Source of the DNA: Flavobacteriales bacterium
Lineage (GTDB): Bacteria > Bacteroidota > Bacteroidia > Flavobacteriales_D > Sanyastnellaceae
Assembly (NCBI GenBank): GCA_028823435.1
Contig: JAPKBK010000114.1
Span: forward strand, 1 to 5,952
Direction of reading: 5' to 3'
Length of the DNA: 5,952 bases
Below, in pieces: positions 4,246-5,952 of this stretch; positions within the stretch are counted from its first letter, which is position 1; every line of letters starts with the position of its first letter. Below the pieces are notes generated by a model, which worked only from the letters and a program-made list of their open reading frames with translations, did no database searches and had not been told where the DNA came from. Both the position numbers and the translations under genes were made by a program.

Positions 4246-5952
4246 TCAGGCTCTTTCAGAGAGTTCCAGCCAGCGCATCTCAGATGCGTCTAGTTCTTCT
4301 GTGATCTTACCTAGCTTATCGCCCAAACGTATGAGGTCTTCGTGCGCGTTACACGATTCAAGTTCAGTTGCCAATAAATCACGCTTGGTTTCAAGCGCAG
4401 TGATTTTCGGCCCCAGGGTCTCATATTCAAACTTTTCTTTGTACGAAAGCTTTTCAGTGTAATTTCCTTTTACATCTAAAGAATTTTCTTTTGCGTTTTT
4501 TGACGCGGCAGATGCTGCGGCTTGAGACAACGCAATTTGTTCTTTTCTTGCGAGTCTATACTGGGTGTAGTTGCCAGGATAGTCTCTTACAGATGTCGCG
4601 CCACCTTCGCCTATCGCCCAAACATGTTCTACAATCTTGTCCATGAAATACCGATCGTGAGACACCACCAACAGGCATCCCGTAAAATCAAGGAGGAACT
4701 CTTCGAGCACGGCGAGTGTGAAGATGTCAAGGTCGTTTGTGGGCTCGTCGAGTATGAGGAAATTTGGGTTTTTCATTAACACACGAAGCAGGTGAAGACG
4801 TTTTTTCTCACCTCCGCTCAGCACCTTGATGTATTGGTAATGCATGTGCTTCGGGAAGAGAAAGCGCTCCAAGAGTTGTGCTGCGGTAAGTTTGCCTCCG
4901 CCCTTTAAGGGGATATAATCAGCAATTTCTTTCACAGCATCAATGACTTTCCAGTCTACGCTAAAGTTACCACCAAGTTGATGATAGTGTCCGAATACAA
5001 CGGTTTCGCCTACAGAGACCTTTCCCGCATCAGGCTTTTGTAATCCGAGGATCATATTTAACAGCGTTGTCTTTCCCGATCCATTTGAACCTACAATTCC
5101 TATACGCTCTCCTCTTTTGAAGTGGTGTGTTAATCCTTCGAACAGCGTGCGCTCTCCAAATGCGCATGCAATTTTGTGTAATTCGACGACCTTTCCTCCG
5201 AGACGTTCGGGGATCACAGAGATGTGCATGGGGTCATCTTTCAACCTTACAGCAGCTTCTTTCTTTATTTCGTAAAACCGGTCGATCCGGCTTTTACTCT
5301 TTCCAGTTCTGGCAGAAGGCGTGGAACGCATCCACGCCAACTCTCTTCTCATCGCTTTTTGGGCTCTGTCTTTTGAAGCTTGTGCGTTTTCTCGATGTTC
5401 GTCACGCTTTTCGAGATAGTAACTGAAGTTGCCTTTGTATGAATAGAGTTGGTTGTTCTCGATTTCTAAGATGCGGTCACAGACATTTTCGAGAAAATAA
5501 CGATCGTGTGTGATCATAAAAATGGTCGCGTTGGTTGATTTAAGCCGTTTTTCGAGCCATGCGATCATTTCTAAATCAAGATGGTTTGTCGGCTCATCTA
5601 AGAAAATCAACTCCGGCGCTTCAAGGAGGACGGCGGCTAGCGCTGCGCGTCTTTTTTCTCCACCGCTTAAAGTGCCAACCTTCCGTGTGAGGTCATGTAA
5701 GTTGAGTTGGCCTAAAACTTCTCTCGCTCGGGCTTCGTAATTCCACGCTTGGGTTCTGTCCATGGCGTCACAAGCATCCTGAAATTTGACACCTTCAGCT
5801 CCCTTGGACAATTCGCGTTCGTAGTTCTTCATGGCCACGACCGCAGGATTGTCTCCTATATATAAGGTGTCGAGCAATGTCGCTTCAGGGTCTAAGTCTG
5901 CTTCTTGCTTCAAAAAGGACCATCTTACACCTCCTGCAAAAGCAATTCTTCC
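4246..5952 (-). CDS. ABC-F family ATPase (Uup/EttA-like), N-terminus cut off
   Basis: The frame stays open to the window edge, giving 568 visible residues; the first Walker A (perhaps 50-60 residues) lies beyond base 5952. The TTG at 5913 is internal, because coding sequence continues upstream of it. ABC-F proteins are soluble twin-ATPase proteins without membrane domains that act on the ribosome E site. Visible in order (fragment numbering): first signature LSGGEKRR near 95 and Walker B LDEPTNHLD at 118-126 with HDRYF near 149; a charged interdomain linker (about 175-245) with the KSKSRIDRFYEI segment; second Walker A GSNGSGKTT at 288-296; second signature LSGGEKKR near 378, LDEPTNDLD at 401-409 and SHDRYF at 431; then a charged C-terminal segment, probably coiled coil (about 500-568). 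The layout and wording resemble the Bacteroidota Uup-type protein. Convergent with paaE, and likely unrelated to phenylacetate use. Confidence 0.94.
   Translation of the reverse strand, partial: GRIAFAGGVRWSFLKQEADLDPEATLLDTLYIGDNPAVVAMKNYERELSKGAEGVKFQDACDAMDRTQAWNYEARAREVLGQLNLHDLTRKVGTLSGGEKRRAALAAVLLEAPELIFLDEPTNHLDLEMIAWLEKRLKSTNATIFMITHDRYFLENVCDRILEIENNQLYSYKGNFSYYLEKRDEHRENAQASKDRAQKAMRRELAWMRSTPSARTGKSKSRIDRFYEIKKEAAVRLKDDPMHISVIPERLGGKVVELHKIACAFGERTLFEGLTHHFKRGERIGIVGSNGSGKTTLLNMILGLQKPDAGKVSVGETVVFGHYHQLGGNFSVDWKVIDAVKEIADYIPLKGGGKLTAAQLLERFLFPKHMHYQYIKVLSGGEKKRLHLLRVLMKNPNFLILDEPTNDLDIFTLAVLEEFLLDFTGCLLVVSHDRYFMDKIVEHVWAIGEGGATSVRDYPGNYTQYRLARKEQIALSQAAASAASKNAKENSLDVKGNYTEKLSYKEKFEYETLGPKITALETKRDLLATELESCNAHEDLIRLGDKLGKITEELDASEMRWLELSERA

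Noticed and set aside
4522..4779. An 85-codon plus-strand open frame, and similar ones near 5127-5740
   Set aside because: They are antisense to the twin ATPase domains of the ABC-F gene, whose motifs are intact.
5911..5913. TTG as the start codon of the ABC-F gene
   Set aside because: The frame continues upstream to the window edge with family-like sequence, and starting here would drop the first Walker A motif.
1..5952. Mobile element, CRISPR array, toxin-antitoxin pair or RNA gene
   Set aside because: I found no transposase, integrase, terminal repeats, spaced repeats or tRNA-like clover pattern, and the coding genes leave almost no room for one.

Overview
The window looks like a chromosomal stretch of a Bacteroidota-like bacterium of moderate GC content. 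This is inferred from three things: the ABC-F protein and PaaE read like Bacteroidota versions, no gene start has a convincing Shine-Dalgarno sequence, and TAnnTTTG-type promoter elements occur in the one real intergenic gap. The assignment is moderate in confidence and rests on remembered family resemblance, not on a search. No mobile element, CRISPR array, tRNA or rRNA was recognised, and coding density is very high.

Layout. Positions 1-156 (+) hold the last 51 codons of an ABC exporter ATPase. It runs tail-to-tail into, and overlaps by 25 bp, a compact minus-strand operon read from 3075 down to 132: paaA, paaB, paaC, paaD, paaI. Gaps between these genes are 2, 6, 19 and 1 bp. An 86-bp AT-rich divergent region (3076-3161) separates paaA from paaE, which reads on the plus strand (3162-4235). 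Only 10 bp after paaE, an ABC-F ribosome-associated ATPase ends on the minus strand. Its frame stays open through the window edge (4246-5952), so its N-terminus is missing.

How the genes work together. PaaA, PaaB, PaaC and PaaE are the subunits of phenylacetyl-CoA 1,2-epoxidase. This soluble di-iron multicomponent monooxygenase uses O2 and NADPH to epoxidise the aromatic ring of phenylacetyl-CoA. PaaD is the accessory protein thought to help mature the iron-sulfur or metal centres of the complex, and PaaI is the thioesterase that rescues CoA from dead-end hydroxylated intermediates. The ligase (PaaK), isomerase (PaaG), ring-opening enzyme (PaaZ) and beta-oxidation enzymes (PaaF, PaaH, PaaJ) are not in the window and must be elsewhere if the pathway is complete.

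The most interesting non-coding signal is in the paaA/paaE divergent region. A 19-bp interrupted palindrome (3110-3128) contains a 9/10 match to the FNR/CRP-family site TTGAT-N4-ATCAA and sits between putative promoter elements for the two genes. I see no evidence for a wholly new system here; this is a recognisable catabolic module with an unusual split and a possible shared operator.
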